DNA of 64,000 nt from assembly GCA_035079385.1 (NCBI GenBank), contig JAVHKY010000059.1:2158001-2222000 (forward strand), given 5' to 3'. Numbering within the stretch: the first letter of the stretch is position 1; each line of letters opens with the position of its first letter. The DNA is from Aspidiotus rigidus (Eukaryota > Arthropoda > Insecta > Hemiptera > Diaspididae). The notes beneath the pieces are model-generated. The model was not told where the DNA came from. It worked only from the letters and a program-made list of their open reading frames with translations, and did not search any database. Below, piece after piece: positions 20,568 through 30,234 of this stretch. The position numbers were made by a program, and so were the translations under genes.

Positions 20568-20714
20568 AGAATCAATCCGTTTCTGAACTTTACGGTCATT
20601 CATTACGAAGGAATATTCAACTGAGAATGGCTGTTTAGCCGAAAGCGCTCAGTCGTGTTATATTTTATTGCGGTTCGTGTATCTTTCTCTTTACTCTTTT
20701 GAGTATTCCTTCCT
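20568..20714 (+). mobile_element. 147-base tail-only PLE insertion with 8-bp target duplication
   Basis: The direct repeats CCTCCTAT at 20560-20567 and 20715-20722 flank it. Deleting the insert plus one repeat restores a perfect minisatellite unit (TCCCCCTCCTATCATATG). The insert contains a hammerhead-like core and the same terminal layout (TTTGCGG-type middle, CTTTTGAGTATTC end) as the 3' tails of PLE-B1 and B2. It has no coding capacity. Confidence 0.75.
20620..20658 (+). ncRNA. Hammerhead-ribozyme-like motif in the 147-base insert
   Basis: CTGAGAAT, hairpin GGCT-GTTT-AGCC, GAAA, GCGCTC, AGTCG. The arrangement is the same as the B1, B2 and A1 motifs. Relative to the consensus core CUGAUGA the first block is CUGAGAA, so this copy may be inactive. 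Confidence 0.4.
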
Positions 20715-20934
20715 CCTCCTATCATATGTAGCTCGAAATTCGAGAAAAATTTAGACTCTCAAACTACGAGTATATTATACTAGGCTTATAGTAGGTCTAG
20801 GCCTTCTGTATACTAGCTTATCAAGGTCTAGGGTTCTTTGAATTCTCAATACCAAATCCCATATGACTCATAAAAGAGGTTCCCTGTGTTACTCGTTTAA
20901 CTTCGTTAAGGAAGCCGTCGTTTTTTCATTAGTA

Positions 20935-21081
20935 CAAAGACTATTTCTCGAATTTTTACTCGACTCCGATGGAAAAAAAGACTTTGCTCGAGCCGGAAAA
21001 AAGTTTAAAAAGATTACTCCTTCCAGATGCGTGAAAATCAAATACGCTGATGATCTAAGCATGTATGTATATGCGAACAAA
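20935..21081 (+). pseudogene. LINE reverse-transcriptase fragment (motif C), + strand
   Basis: The + strand reads LFLEFLLDSDGKKDF, then CVKIKYADDLSMYVYANK, which resembles RT motif C of I-like LINEs. The frame ends where the MITE begins. It resumes beyond the MITE at about 24055-24165 with IWLSYRGFLI-like sequence, so the MITE inserted into this fragment. The orientation is opposite to the surrounding I-like LINE. Confidence 0.5.
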
Positions 21082-21209
21082 TAACACTACTGAACAGCTA
21101 TCCTGTTACAAAGATTCTATTACGTGATTCTTAGATACTTTCAACGCTGAACACAAATCTGTGGTCCGTTTTTTGCTAGCACGTCACAATTTTTAGTAAT
21201 CACGATAAA

Positions 21210-21220
21210 TATTCTCGTCT
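21210..21220. repeat. Left target-site duplication of PLE-B1
   Basis: TATTCTCGTCT, repeated at 23801-23811. Joining the two restores the MITE's left-arm-to-core continuity. Confidence 0.8.
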
Positions 21221-21282
21221 AAACGCGAAAAAGACGAATACTCCGAAGGGAGAGTAAACCTTGCAAACCGCAGAAAATACAA

Positions 21283-21318
21283 AACGACGAGCGCTTTCGG
21301 TTAATAAACCATCTTCAA
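21283..21318 (-). ncRNA. Hammerhead-ribozyme-like motif, PLE-B1 left copy
   Basis: Minus strand: TTGAAGAT, hairpin GGTT-TATT-AACC, GAAA, GCGCTCGTCG. Identical to the inverted copy at 23657-23692. It differs from the core CUGAUGA at two positions. Confidence 0.4.
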
Positions 21319-21363
21319 GCCTGAAATGAAAGCAACTGACGAACGGAGGAGAAGAACAATGTA

Positions 21364-23263
21364 TTAAGATTTGCTAAACGAGAAATCACGGTGTGAATCA
21401 TAGACCAGTTCGATCAGGCCATCCTCCGGAATGAACGAGTTGAGTACAGTGATACCGTCGGTGTTGCGATGACGCATTATCTCTATATACTCGAGGGCGA
21501 TGCGCTTTCGGTACGAATTCTCCTTATGGAGGAGCTTTTCGGATCCCTCACGGAAGCTGTGGCCACTGTTTATCAAATGATCAGCAAAAGCTGATTCCCC
21601 TAAGCGTCCCTTCTCCCAAGACTTCAGGTGCTCAGCTACTCTAACTTTCATTTGGCGGCTAATCTCACCAATATAAAAGCCTCCACAATCCCCACATTCC
21701 AACTTATAAACACCACTCCTCTCATCGATGGGTATGGAGTCCTTCAGTCTCACAAACAACCCCTTAACTGTTGTAGGGTTGTAGAACGTGGGTCTGAAGC
21801 CAAACAGGTGGAGGGCCCGACCCAATTGGAGGGAGAACTTCCCCAGAAAAGGGAGACTGATCCAACGCAACCGGCGGTCACGGATCATGTCTCGGGGAGG
21901 GAGGTGGTGGAATCAAGAATGCTCCTTGTAACTTTCCTCCGAACCATCACGTCAACGTCGACATTGACCCTATTCACTCTAGCCAGGTGTTTTATTGTGA
22001 GTACTCCTTTCTTAAAAGCAGACTGACTCAACGGAATACGAGTCAGTCTGTGAACTAGGCTATGAAAAGCAGCCATCTTGTGAGCAACAGGACCGAACGA
22101 ACCACCGTGGACTAAAACATCGGTCGTAGTATCTTTCCTGTAAATTCCAAACTCATGGATACCGTCTACAATAGAGATCGATAAATCCAAGAAGTTAATG
22201 GAAAATACCCCTATTTCCAACGTAAATTTGATGGAAAGGTACCAAGAATTGAGATACCTCAGAAACTCACCAAGGAGATCTGGGTGACCAGTCCAGGTAC
22301 ATAGAACGTCATCAACATACCTGTGCCAATAGTGAATATGATTAAGTACACTTGGTTCGAGGAAAAAAGGTCAAGTTCAAACTTAGACATGAAAACTTCG
22401 GAGATAAGAGAGCCTAAAGGTGATCCAATAGGGATCCCTACTTCATCAGGGAACTCGAAAAATTTCCCTTCAAATTTACAGTAGTTAGGGGACCAGCAGG
22501 TATTCAGAAGATCGAAAAATTCCTGAAGCTCATTGTGAGGAATGTTGGCTCTGACGAGTAGCTCACCCATCCGCTGGATAGTAGCAGCCTTGGGAATATT
22601 CGGGAACAAACCAACAACATCAAAAGAGCAGATGGTCGTTCCCGGGGGAAGACTTACACCCTTCAGGACATCAGTTAAAGAGGCCGAATTCAAAACCGAA
22701 TGAGGAGATTCAAAATCACCGGTCAAGGAATTTGGCAAGGAGGTAAGTGGGGGAGGAGACGAAAGAAACAACGGGTCGCATCGGGGTATTGTTCTTATGC
22801 ACTTTAGGCAGCCCGTAGAGGAGGGGGGTGTGGGGTTAGGAACAAGGAGGGCTTCTTTCAGAGCAGGAGTCTTAATAATAGCCTCACTCCTGTTGATGAC
22901 ACTCCTAACTTCTGTGACGTGCTTCGAAAGCTGAAATCCTCACTCTCTTTAGCACCACACTGCTGGAGGACCTCCTGGACCTTGGAAGAATAGGCGGATT
23001 TCTCCATCACCACAACAGCATTTCCCTTGTCCGCCTTCGTGTCGATTAAATCTCCCTCTTTAATCTTCCTCTTTAAACCTTGAATCACTCCTTCCAATTT
23101 ATTACTCATGCGGGAAAGGAAGTTATTGTGGACTATCTCGGCACAAACTTTCTGGGTATTAAAACTAGGGCCAATCTTAACAGCAAGATCCGCAACAACA
23201 TTAGCCAAGGTTTCATCTTTCTTGAGGGGAGGTAGACTAAATTTCAAACCTTTCTCAAGGAGG
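21364..23263 (-). pseudogene. PLE-B1 reverse transcriptase and GIY-YIG endonuclease
   Basis: Segments in order: LLEKGLKFSLPPLKKDE and TKADKGNAVVVMEKSAY (N-terminal conserved region, 22858-23263), CSFDVVGLFPNIPKA (motif A), IPIGSPLGSLISEVFM (motif B), a YVDDVLCTW block in another frame near 22300 (motif C), INFLDLSISIVDGI, and finally RSGVYKLECGDCGGFYIGE with the GIY-YIG core, KVRVAEH and HLINSGHSF (21364-21888). Frameshifts lie near 22335 and 21888, and an RT-side segment is lost near 22780-22860. GIY-YIG is the nickase that Penelope-like elements use for integration. The terminal domain itself is open and well preserved. Confidence 0.9.
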
Positions 23264-23271
23264 GCTGTTTC

Positions 23272-23757
23272 TAAGTTGGAATGTGGGGATTGTGGAGGCT
23301 TTTATATTGGTGAGATTAGCCGCCAAATGAAAGTTAGAGTAGCTGAGCACCTGAAGTCTTGGGAGAAGGGACGCTTAGGGGAGTCAGCTTTTGTTGATCA
23401 TTTGATAAACAGTGGCCACAGCTTCCGTGAGGGATCCGAAAAGCTCCTCCATAAGGAGAATTCGTACCGAAAGCGCATCGCCTTCGAGTATATAGACATA
23501 ATGCGTCATCGCAACACTGACGGTATCACTGTACTCAACTCGTTCATTCCGGAGGATGGCCTGATCGAACTGGTCTGTGATTCACACCGTGATTTCTCGT
23601 TTAGCCAATCTTAATACATTGTCCTTCTCCTCCGTTCGTCAGTTGCTTTCATTTCAGGCTTGAAGATGGTTTATTAACCGAAAGCGCTCGTCGTTTTGTA
23701 TTTTCTGCGGTTTACAAGGTTTACTCTCCCTTCGGAGTATTCGTCTTTTTCGCGTTT
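23272..23757 (+). repeat. Inverted copy of the PLE-B1 3' end
   Basis: The plus strand encodes the same GIY-YIG C-terminus (LECGDCGGFYIGE to HRDFSFSQS, stop near 23612), then the 3' UTR with a hammerhead-like motif and the TTCGGAGTATTCGTC end. It matches 21221-21706 reversed, with only scattered substitutions, so both were copied at about the same time. Confidence 0.9.
23657..23692 (+). ncRNA. Hammerhead-ribozyme-like motif, PLE-B1 right copy
   Basis: TTGAAGAT, hairpin GGTT-TATT-AACC, GAAA, GCGCTCGTCG. See the minus-strand twin at 21283-21318. Confidence 0.4.
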
Positions 23758-23800
23758 ATTATGGATAGCTGTAACTTACAGGAACGGATTCGTTTAATTT

Positions 23801-23811
23801 TATTCTCGTCT
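23801..23811. repeat. Right target-site duplication of PLE-B1
   Basis: Second TATTCTCGTCT, followed by the MITE core ACTTGCCGCGCGC. Confidence 0.8.
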
Positions 23812-24054
23812 ACTTGCCGCGCGCTGTCGCGGAACGTAACGAACGTTTTCGATAGCGACGCTGCTATCGTCGATATGTTTCGCGACGACGCGCGGCAAGT
23901 AAACGAGAACTTTCATCGTGATTACTAAAAATTGTGACGTGCTATCAAAAAACGGACAACGGATTCGTGTTCAGCGTTAAAAAGTATCTAAGAACCACGT
24001 AATAGAATTTTTGTAACAGGATAGCTGTTCAGTAGTGTAATCAACATCGCACAC

Positions 24055-24165
24055 ACACAGTCTTACAAAATTCCATCTTGTCCATCCTTATTTGGCTATC
24101 ATACCGCGGATTCCTAATATCTTCCTCTAAGTCCTATATATCGTAATTTTCGACAAAAAACGAGC
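24055..24165 (+). pseudogene. LINE RT fragment continuing beyond the MITE
   Basis: The plus strand matches the minus strand of 25488-25600 (for example CGGATTCCTAATATCTTCC against the related CGGATTCCGAATATTCTCC, then AAAAAACGAGCT). It is the segment just after motif C of the same I-like LINE family, in the opposite orientation to its surroundings. It abuts the I-like LINE at about 24166. Confidence 0.6.
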
Positions 24166-26080
24166 TGAAACCCCATTTCCTATTCATTACCCTGGGTCCC
24201 CGTATGGCTGGGGACCCGGACGAAAGTTATGTCGTAATGAATGGATGACAGGGCTCAGAGGAGAGAATGGATGAGTGAGACGAGTGGGTATGTAGAGAGT
24301 GGAATATTGTAAATTGCCGTTTGGCGATCAAAAGATTGCCGGTTTGATGGGAAAGTGAGGGTAAGTATTGTATCTAAGCATTGGAAGATGGCTTGGATTC
24401 GGCCGTTAAAATTGATACGCAGTTGCGGAGTCGATGAGAAAAGATTTTGTTGCCAATTGAGAGCGCCAAACCGACTTGGTTTTCAATTTTTGATCCATCT
24501 GTGAAACAAAGAGTAGTGTTGGGAAAAGAACCAAGCATTTCCAGAAAGAGGGAGCAGTAAATTTCGGGGTTGGTAGATTTTTTGGGTCGTTGATATAGTT
24601 TGTTTATTGTTTTAGGTGTAGGTAAGGCCCAATGGGGTAATCTGGGAAGTGAATGTTTTCGTGAAGGGAATGGGAGTGAAAGTAGAGCAGGTTGTTGAAA
24701 GTACTGCGATAAACAGGATGATTTGGGTTAAAATTAAATACAGTGTCACTGTAAACTGGGGTTTGAGGAAGTTGTAAGACAGAGGTGAAGAGACTTGCAA
24801 TTCAGTTAAGTTGACGAAAATGCGAAAATTTAAAGGTGAATAACCTGATATGGTGGCTAGACTTAGGGCAAGGCTAGTGCGGAAAGCGCAATTTAGGATT
24901 GTGTCGAGAAGTGAGAGATGCGGGAAATTTTTTGAAATTCTTAACCGGTCGGGGAATAATTGATTCTAGAAGTAAGAAAATGATACCGTTTTCTATTTCT
25001 TGAGATTAGCTCGATTTTCCTTTGTTACGTCTACGTTTACTCACCGCTGATTGCTGAACACTCGAATACTGCTGCCTATGATGCGTTCCGCGACGAGCCG
25101 CGGCGAGTAAACGTTGACGTAACAAAAGAAAAGCGAGCCAATCTCAAGAAATGGAAAACGACATCGTTTTCAGCATAAAAAATACTTCATAACGAATAGA
25201 CTATTCCCGACCCGGAGGATTTCAACAAATTTTAATTTGTTGGGTAGTGTAATTTAAGATAGATCGCATTAGGATATGGTGGAGGGGAAGCAGAATTTTA
25301 CGACTGCAACTGGTGGAAGGACGAGTTAGCTATTTTAAGACGTTTGAAGCTCTGAGGCTCTTGGCTTTTATTTCTTTAATGTGCGGTAACCATGAATGTT
25401 TTTGGGGAAAGCGGAGGCCGAGGACTTTTACTATATCGTTCACTACGATAGGGATGGAGTTGAGGTGGAGCGGAGGAAATGGTGATTTAGCTCGTTTTTT
25501 GTTGGAAATTACGATTCAGGATTTGTAGGAGAATATTCGGAATCCGCAGTATGATAGCTAGTTGAAATTTTGTAGGATTTTCTGAGCGCGAAGTTAATTA
25601 TTTGTCTTCATATGGATACTCAGATCAATGGGATATAAAGGGAAAACGGTGTTACTAAAAATGTGCGATCATGAAAAATGATCCACTTAGGCGCGACCCT
25701 TGTGGGACAGACGAGAGTTGATTTGCTATACTCTGACTTGGAAGGAACGTTCTTGCAGAATTAGTTTTCCGAAAGTTGTGTGAACGGCCCGCGGAAACGA
25801 TATGTGTGGAGGGTATGGCGTCGCCAGACTTTCGGAAAAGCGTTCTCTAAATCGAAAAAAAAAATTGAGAATATGCTTGATTTATTGGAGCTTGCTGATA
25901 GATGAGGGTATCAAGGTTGCAGACGAGCCTTTACGGCGTCCATATTGTGAATTGTTTATGAGGTTGCGTTGGAAAAAACCAGATGAGTCGTTTATTGAGG
26001 ATTTTTTTTTACATTTGGGCGAGGGTACTTTGTAAGGTTTACTTAAGAGGAGTTGGCCTTTTATCCAACTGTCCAACCAG
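24166..26080 (-). mobile_element. I-like LINE: reverse transcriptase and RNase H part
   Basis: Minus-strand remnant read through several frames: QFGRRKG near 25950 (RT motif 2), FDLENAFPKVWRRHTLHT near 25830 (motif A), a VPQGS-like region near 25700, KVLGLRFPQKHSWLPHIKEIK and KSLRASNVLK (25300-25430, RT motif E/thumb), HLSLLDTILNCAF and FRTSLALSL after the inserted MITE, then FTDGSKIENQVGLAL and SILTAE (RNase H, 24390-24520) and VPSHTGTQGNE near 24195-24225. RNase H after RT is characteristic of I-group LINEs. There are many stops. The C-terminus is displaced to 19730-20310. Confidence 0.85.
24945..25249. mobile_element. Second palindromic MITE, inside the I-like LINE
   Basis: The arms TTTCTTGAGATTAGCTCG and CGAGCCAATCTCAAGAAATGG, plus GTTACGTCTACGTTTACTC and GAGTAAACGTTGACGTAAC, are inverted around a CpG-rich core. 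The right end GGGTAGTG|TAA matches the end style of the MITE at 21085-24037. The core GTTTACTCGCCGCGG is also similar, so the two are related families. The left terminus is eroded. Confidence 0.7.
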
Positions 26081-26084
26081 CCTC

Positions 26085-28485
26085 AAGGGGAAAGGAGAGA
26101 GGATTTATAACTGAAGAATTTACTTCGAAATATCAAATATCAAACAAGTTCCTAATTCTCCATCCTTCCAGTTCCCGTACTCCGCCAGAAGTTTCCCAGA
26201 TACGCCACTGCTCACATAAATAGGTACGTAAATATATATACGCACACATGTACATGCCTGAATAACTCGACGTAGATAATCTCGACTCCATTTCTTCAAA
26301 TGCGACTGTCTGTATACTCGAATCTAATTCACGGTCAGTGCATTTACGACAAAATACACGTTCAAAAGTGTTACAATGTTATACAGCAGTCGGTCCCTGT
26401 CATTAGTATCATGACGAGTTCTATCTGGCTCCGCCAAATCGGCTCCATAATTTGCACAGTAAGCCATTTTCGCTCATCAACCCTTCTAATACGCATATAT
26501 GACTATAGAGTATACATATACACAATAAAAATCTTCCTCCTTTTTTTTCATGAAACGATTTATGTTCGAGAAGGGATCGGAGCGTCAATTTTTTTCCTTC
26601 CTCATTATTGCCGTCTGGTCTAGAACCGCCTCGAGCGTCACAACGCTCGCTACTCGACATTACACCATACTCCAGCATAACGTCTTCATAGGAGGTCGCT
26701 ATTTTCCGTCTGTAGACAAGATTAGATGAGTTAAGATTATCGTTTATAACGACTGCTGCATTTCCTCGCGAAGCATGTTTTTCCGATAGGTCGCTTTTAC
26801 ATGTGCTGTAAATAGTTGATTCTGTTACGACACGAGCATCGCTTTATAGTGTACAGCAGTTTTCTGTTATATTTAGGCGTTCTTGTAAAAAGGTCACGGA
26901 TACGCGTATAAAATTGAATGATTCATAGTCCGTCGATTGCGTAAAGGGACTAGTAGTATTTTTAAAGTGGTCTGTATTTGCCGTTTCGACTACAGCATAA
27001 ATAGTCTGAAAACAACCATTTATTATGAGGAAACAGCGGGCGTCGGACAGTGAGGAAGTGTAGAGGAGTGCGTAGTATGTACGGGTATCTTAATCCCAAC
27101 CCCCAAACGCCCAAACCGCCTTTATCGTGCAATAAAATTATGTAAATAAGCATTTTGTTAAAATACGATTCAATGTTGAGAAGAAAAGTCGTAAGTTTAT
27201 ATTTTCTTCGGATTCTTCGTTTTTTCCCTTGTTGAACATTGTAACGTTTTTAAGGAGCTCGATATCGAGGAAGTCTGTTGGCACGAGAGAAAGAGTTAAG
27301 GTTTTGAGAGTGAATCTATCACTCGTCGAGATCGCGGTAACGTATTGGTTCTGCTGGTACTGAATATCGAAGTTCGAGCTTTCGCCTCGCGAGTGAGAGT
27401 ATAATCTCGAAGGAAATATTTCCTATTCGTTCTTCTTATTTTCTCATCTTGTTCCTTGAGATCAGCAATGAAAATCCGCAAAAATCTGTATACCTTTTCC
27501 GGGTTCTAAAGAGGTTGCTTTTCATTTGGCAAGCTGCCACTTGTTCCTTTTTTACACGTTTTGTACGCTGTACCAATCAACAAACCAATTTCTCTGCACC
27601 ATAACGTTAATTTTCACTTTTATTTCAATTTTTTTTCTCGAGAGAGGACAGATAAATAATAAGAATGATAATTGTTCTCCGAATGCTGTACAAAAATTTG
27701 TGCGCAGTCCAACTATTCTATTTTTCTTCGGAAAAACAGGAGTTTTACGAAAGTGTGTGCAATGAAATGGAAATCCTTCTAGCGCACGAATCATTGCGAA
27801 AAATGCAGCACAAGCACGCATTACTGTTAATCTCGAACAGACGATTTCCGTTTCGTGAAACGTAACGAACGCGGATGTTGGAAAAGAAAGAAGAAAAAAA
27901 TGCAACGTAACCTTTCGAAAAGGCTGCCTGCAAACGTGTTCATCCTTGTTGGGATTTCCGCGTATATCTTTAGAAGGAAAACGCAAGCCAGAATGGCGCC
28001 CCAATTCGCCGGAAAAGCATTTAATCAGTGGTCATGGTTCGGTATGTCCAATACGAAAGTAAAATCACACGCGCGCGAATTGAAAAGAATAACGTCGAAG
28101 GGATTTCGTTTCTTTCTCTGAGAAAAAAAAGTTCTCATTCACACGCGAGAAGGAAATCGTATTTCGTGAATGGGAAAATGTTGCAAGTTTGTGTATTTTA
28201 GTTTATCAATGGGTAGTTCTTTGTAGTATAGTTTGCTTTAGATCTATCTCACCGAGATAGTTGTTAAGTGAGAATTTTCTCATTTTAATGAATGATTCGG
28301 CAATCTTATGAATACGTACGTATCACTTGTCACAAAATTGGCATCAAAATTGAGCTTCTGGTTGAAATTCAAAAACGTATCGGACCAACGTATCTATCTT
28401 TCGTTTACTCAGGGTGGAATAGTTTTCTTTTTCCAGAATTTCTTAAGGTACATGATCAACTCAAAAGCGAGATGGAACTTTCCGG
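26085..28485. other. No recognised gene
   Basis: Unique-looking sequence with overlapping short frames on both strands at 27550-28130. I see no motif in any of them and treat them as chance. A short (AAAT/TTCTTC)-rich composition dominates near 27180-27450. Confidence 0.45.
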
Positions 28486-28873
28486 TATCTGTGTTACGCT
28501 CAATTCACGTAATCCTGAATACGCGTAATAAGCAGACGTGCTGCTCATTACACGTATTGTGCAAAGTTGCTGCCCATTCCACGTAATGAGCAGGTGGAAT
28601 TGACCAATGAGAAGCTGATTTGATAGTAAACTAATGGTATTTTCATTTTACTTGAAATACTTCAAAAAATCATTATAATGTAAATTACTTTCTATTATCA
28701 CTCAAGGGAGATCGTCATTACTTTCGAAATTCAAAATCACTTCGAAATTTTTGTTAGTTGCCCCCTCCTGGCTTTTCTGGACACTCCTCCCGGCATTAGT
28801 GCGCGTTTGAAACTGCTACCTTATCACAAGTAGGAACTTTCCTTTCAAAGGTGAAATAGGGCGATATTTTTTC

Positions 28874-28949
28874 GCAGTGCCGATGGCCGAGCGGTTGAGT
28901 CGCGTACATCTGATTCAGAGGTGCGTGGTTTAAACCTCGTCACTGGCGG
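28874..28949 (+). tRNA. tRNA-like segment (tRNA-derived SINE head or tRNA pseudogene)
   Basis: It contains GATGGCCGAGCGGTTGAG, a good RNA polymerase III A box of the class II (Ser/Leu-like) type, and GGTTTAAACC as a degenerate B box ~45 bases later. The acceptor and T stems do not pair well, so it is probably not a working tRNA. No second copy was seen in this window. Confidence 0.5.
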
Positions 28950-29139
28950 GGCAAAAGAATATCCGTATTTCAACTTTCCTATTTCTAATAATCCTTGTGA
29001 ACATGTCCACTTTGAAATTTCTCTTATTCTATTATTTATCGTGATTGTCACAACTTCTAGATTGGTGGACAAATCATGAAAATGGCCAATTTTTTGCATT
29101 CCAACATTATTTCTGGGGGCATCTGGGCAACCATCGGTA

Positions 29140-29915
29140 AGGAGCGTAAAAACACTCGCTGAATCCGAATTTCATGGTTGCCAAGTCAAATTTTGCCTCC
29201 TTATGGCCCAAATTCAAGAAGGGCGGCGAAACTCACTTCATTTCTGTTTCAAGGTTAAACCGAAGGTTGTAATTTTTTTTTTTTTGGGGGGGGGAGGGAG
29301 GAGGTTGTTGGTGTACAGAATTGCATCTTCAAACCTTAAAATCACAGAGCTTTCTCTCAACTGCATTATATACTATCAAAACAGAAATTAGTCCGTAGAA
29401 ATAAGACGAACTGTAAAATAAGGAGGATTTTTAAAATTGTAGCTCAAATAACTTTATTGATACAGAATCATATTTTTTAAAGGAAAAGAGGAAAAAGAAC
29501 TAATATCAGACGAGCATGTTTGTGAGAACATAACCACAGGACCCAAGTATCTCGACTTTTGATTCCCAGGCAAGCTCATGATGGTCGTTTCTGATTTTCC
29601 CGGGTCAAAAACCCATAGAAACGATACCCTACACTCTAGCATTATATTGCCAATAAATTTGGCCTTAATTTGACCCAAATTTAGGTCCTCATCTTGGCTG
29701 TATGTGACCCCATATCTCAAGTAGAGTTTGAAAATCTAATTCTATACACCAGCAACCTCCTCCCTCCAAAAAATTACAACCTTCTGTTTTACTTTGAAAC
29801 AGAAATGAAATGTATTTGGCCGCCATCTTGGATTTAGGCCATAAGGAGGCAAAATTCGACTTGGCAACCATGAAATTCGGATTCAGCGAGTGTTTTACCA
29901 CTATAACCGAGAATA
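29140..29915. repeat. Inner inverted repeat nested in the foldback element
   Basis: 29140-29345 (AAAACACTCGCTGAATCCG, TTGCCAAGTCAAATTTTGCC, then a G-rich run) is the reverse complement of 29720-29915, with ~85-90% similarity by eye. The arms are ~200 bases with a ~370-base spacer. It is probably an independent MITE inserted in the larger element. Confidence 0.75.
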
Positions 29916-30234
29916 GAGATGCATTTCAAGAAAAAGTCCACCTGTCTATTCGGCCTGCATGGCACGCAGAATTGCACGTTTATCGATTGCTTTGACGCGC
30001 CGACGATATCCTTTCCAGTTCCCACTGAACCAAGCCGAACCAATTCGGATTGGTTCATAAAGATGCTCAATACGCGTAATGGGCAGCTAGATTGCTGCCC
30101 ATTACTGGTAATAGGCAGAAAAATATTGCTGATTACGCTTAATGGGCAGCAATTTTGCACAATATGCGTAATGAGCAGCACGTCTGCTTATTACGCGTAA
30201 TGAGTAATTACGTGAATTGAGCGTAACACATATA

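Larger units (their letters stand above)
20346..20927 (-). mobile_element. Non-autonomous minisatellite-bearing element, copy 2
   Basis: Opposite orientation to copy 1. CAGGGAACCTGTTCTATG (20354-20371) and CATAAAAGAGGTTCCCTG (20869-20886) are the internal inverted repeats. The outer end is GGAAGCCGTCGTTTTTT. It carries the GCGCCGTCCAACAAAAAAC segment and ~46-bp minisatellite units, and it is interrupted by a 147-base PLE-tail insertion at 20568-20714. It lies inside the split I-like LINE. Confidence 0.75.
21221..23800 (-). mobile_element. Penelope-like element B1 with an inverted 3' copy at its 5' side
   Basis: The minus-strand body (21221 to about 23270) encodes N-terminal, RT and GIY-YIG regions. 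At the 5' end it is joined head-to-head to an inverted 486-base copy of its own 3' end (23272-23757 matching 21221-21706). A 43-base filler (23758-23800) follows before the 11-bp target duplication. Both outer ends are PLE 3' ends, so the insertion looks like two truncated copies sharing one RNA family and joined at their 5' ends. Confidence 0.85.
21085..24037. mobile_element. Palindromic MITE (Harbinger-type target site) interrupted by PLE-B1
   Basis: The left end TAA|CACTACTGAACAGCTATCC and the right end GGATAGCTGTTCAGTAG(TG)|TAA are inverted. Arms of ~140 bases match (TTAGATAC..TTTCAACGCTGAACAC, TTTTTAGTAATCACGAT). The core TACTTGCCGCGCGCTGTCGCG / CGCGACGACGCGCGGCAAGTA is a CpG-rich palindrome. 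The 3-bp TAA duplication suggests PIF/Harbinger, by inference. Without PLE-B1 it would be ~360 bases. A relative is at 24945-25249. Confidence 0.75.
28490..30230. mobile_element. Foldback element with long terminal inverted repeats
   Basis: The left end GTGTTACGCTCAATTCACG followed by GCGTAATAAGCAGACGTGCT is inverted at the right end (about 30110-30230: AGCACGTCTGCTTATTACGC and CGTGAATTGAGCGTAACAC). Both arms carry repeated GCAGCCCATT/CGTAATGGGCAG motifs. Inside are a tRNA-like segment and a second inverted repeat (29140-29915). No transposase is seen, and the flanking duplication is unclear. Confidence 0.75.

Noticed and set aside
27552..28121. Overlapping ORFs of 80-150 codons on both strands
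   Set aside because: Low-complexity K/R/F-rich translations, no motif, no agreement with splice signals.
28874..28949. Functional serine or leucine tRNA gene
   Set aside because: A box good, but B box degenerate, and acceptor and T stems do not pair. A SINE head or pseudogene fits better.
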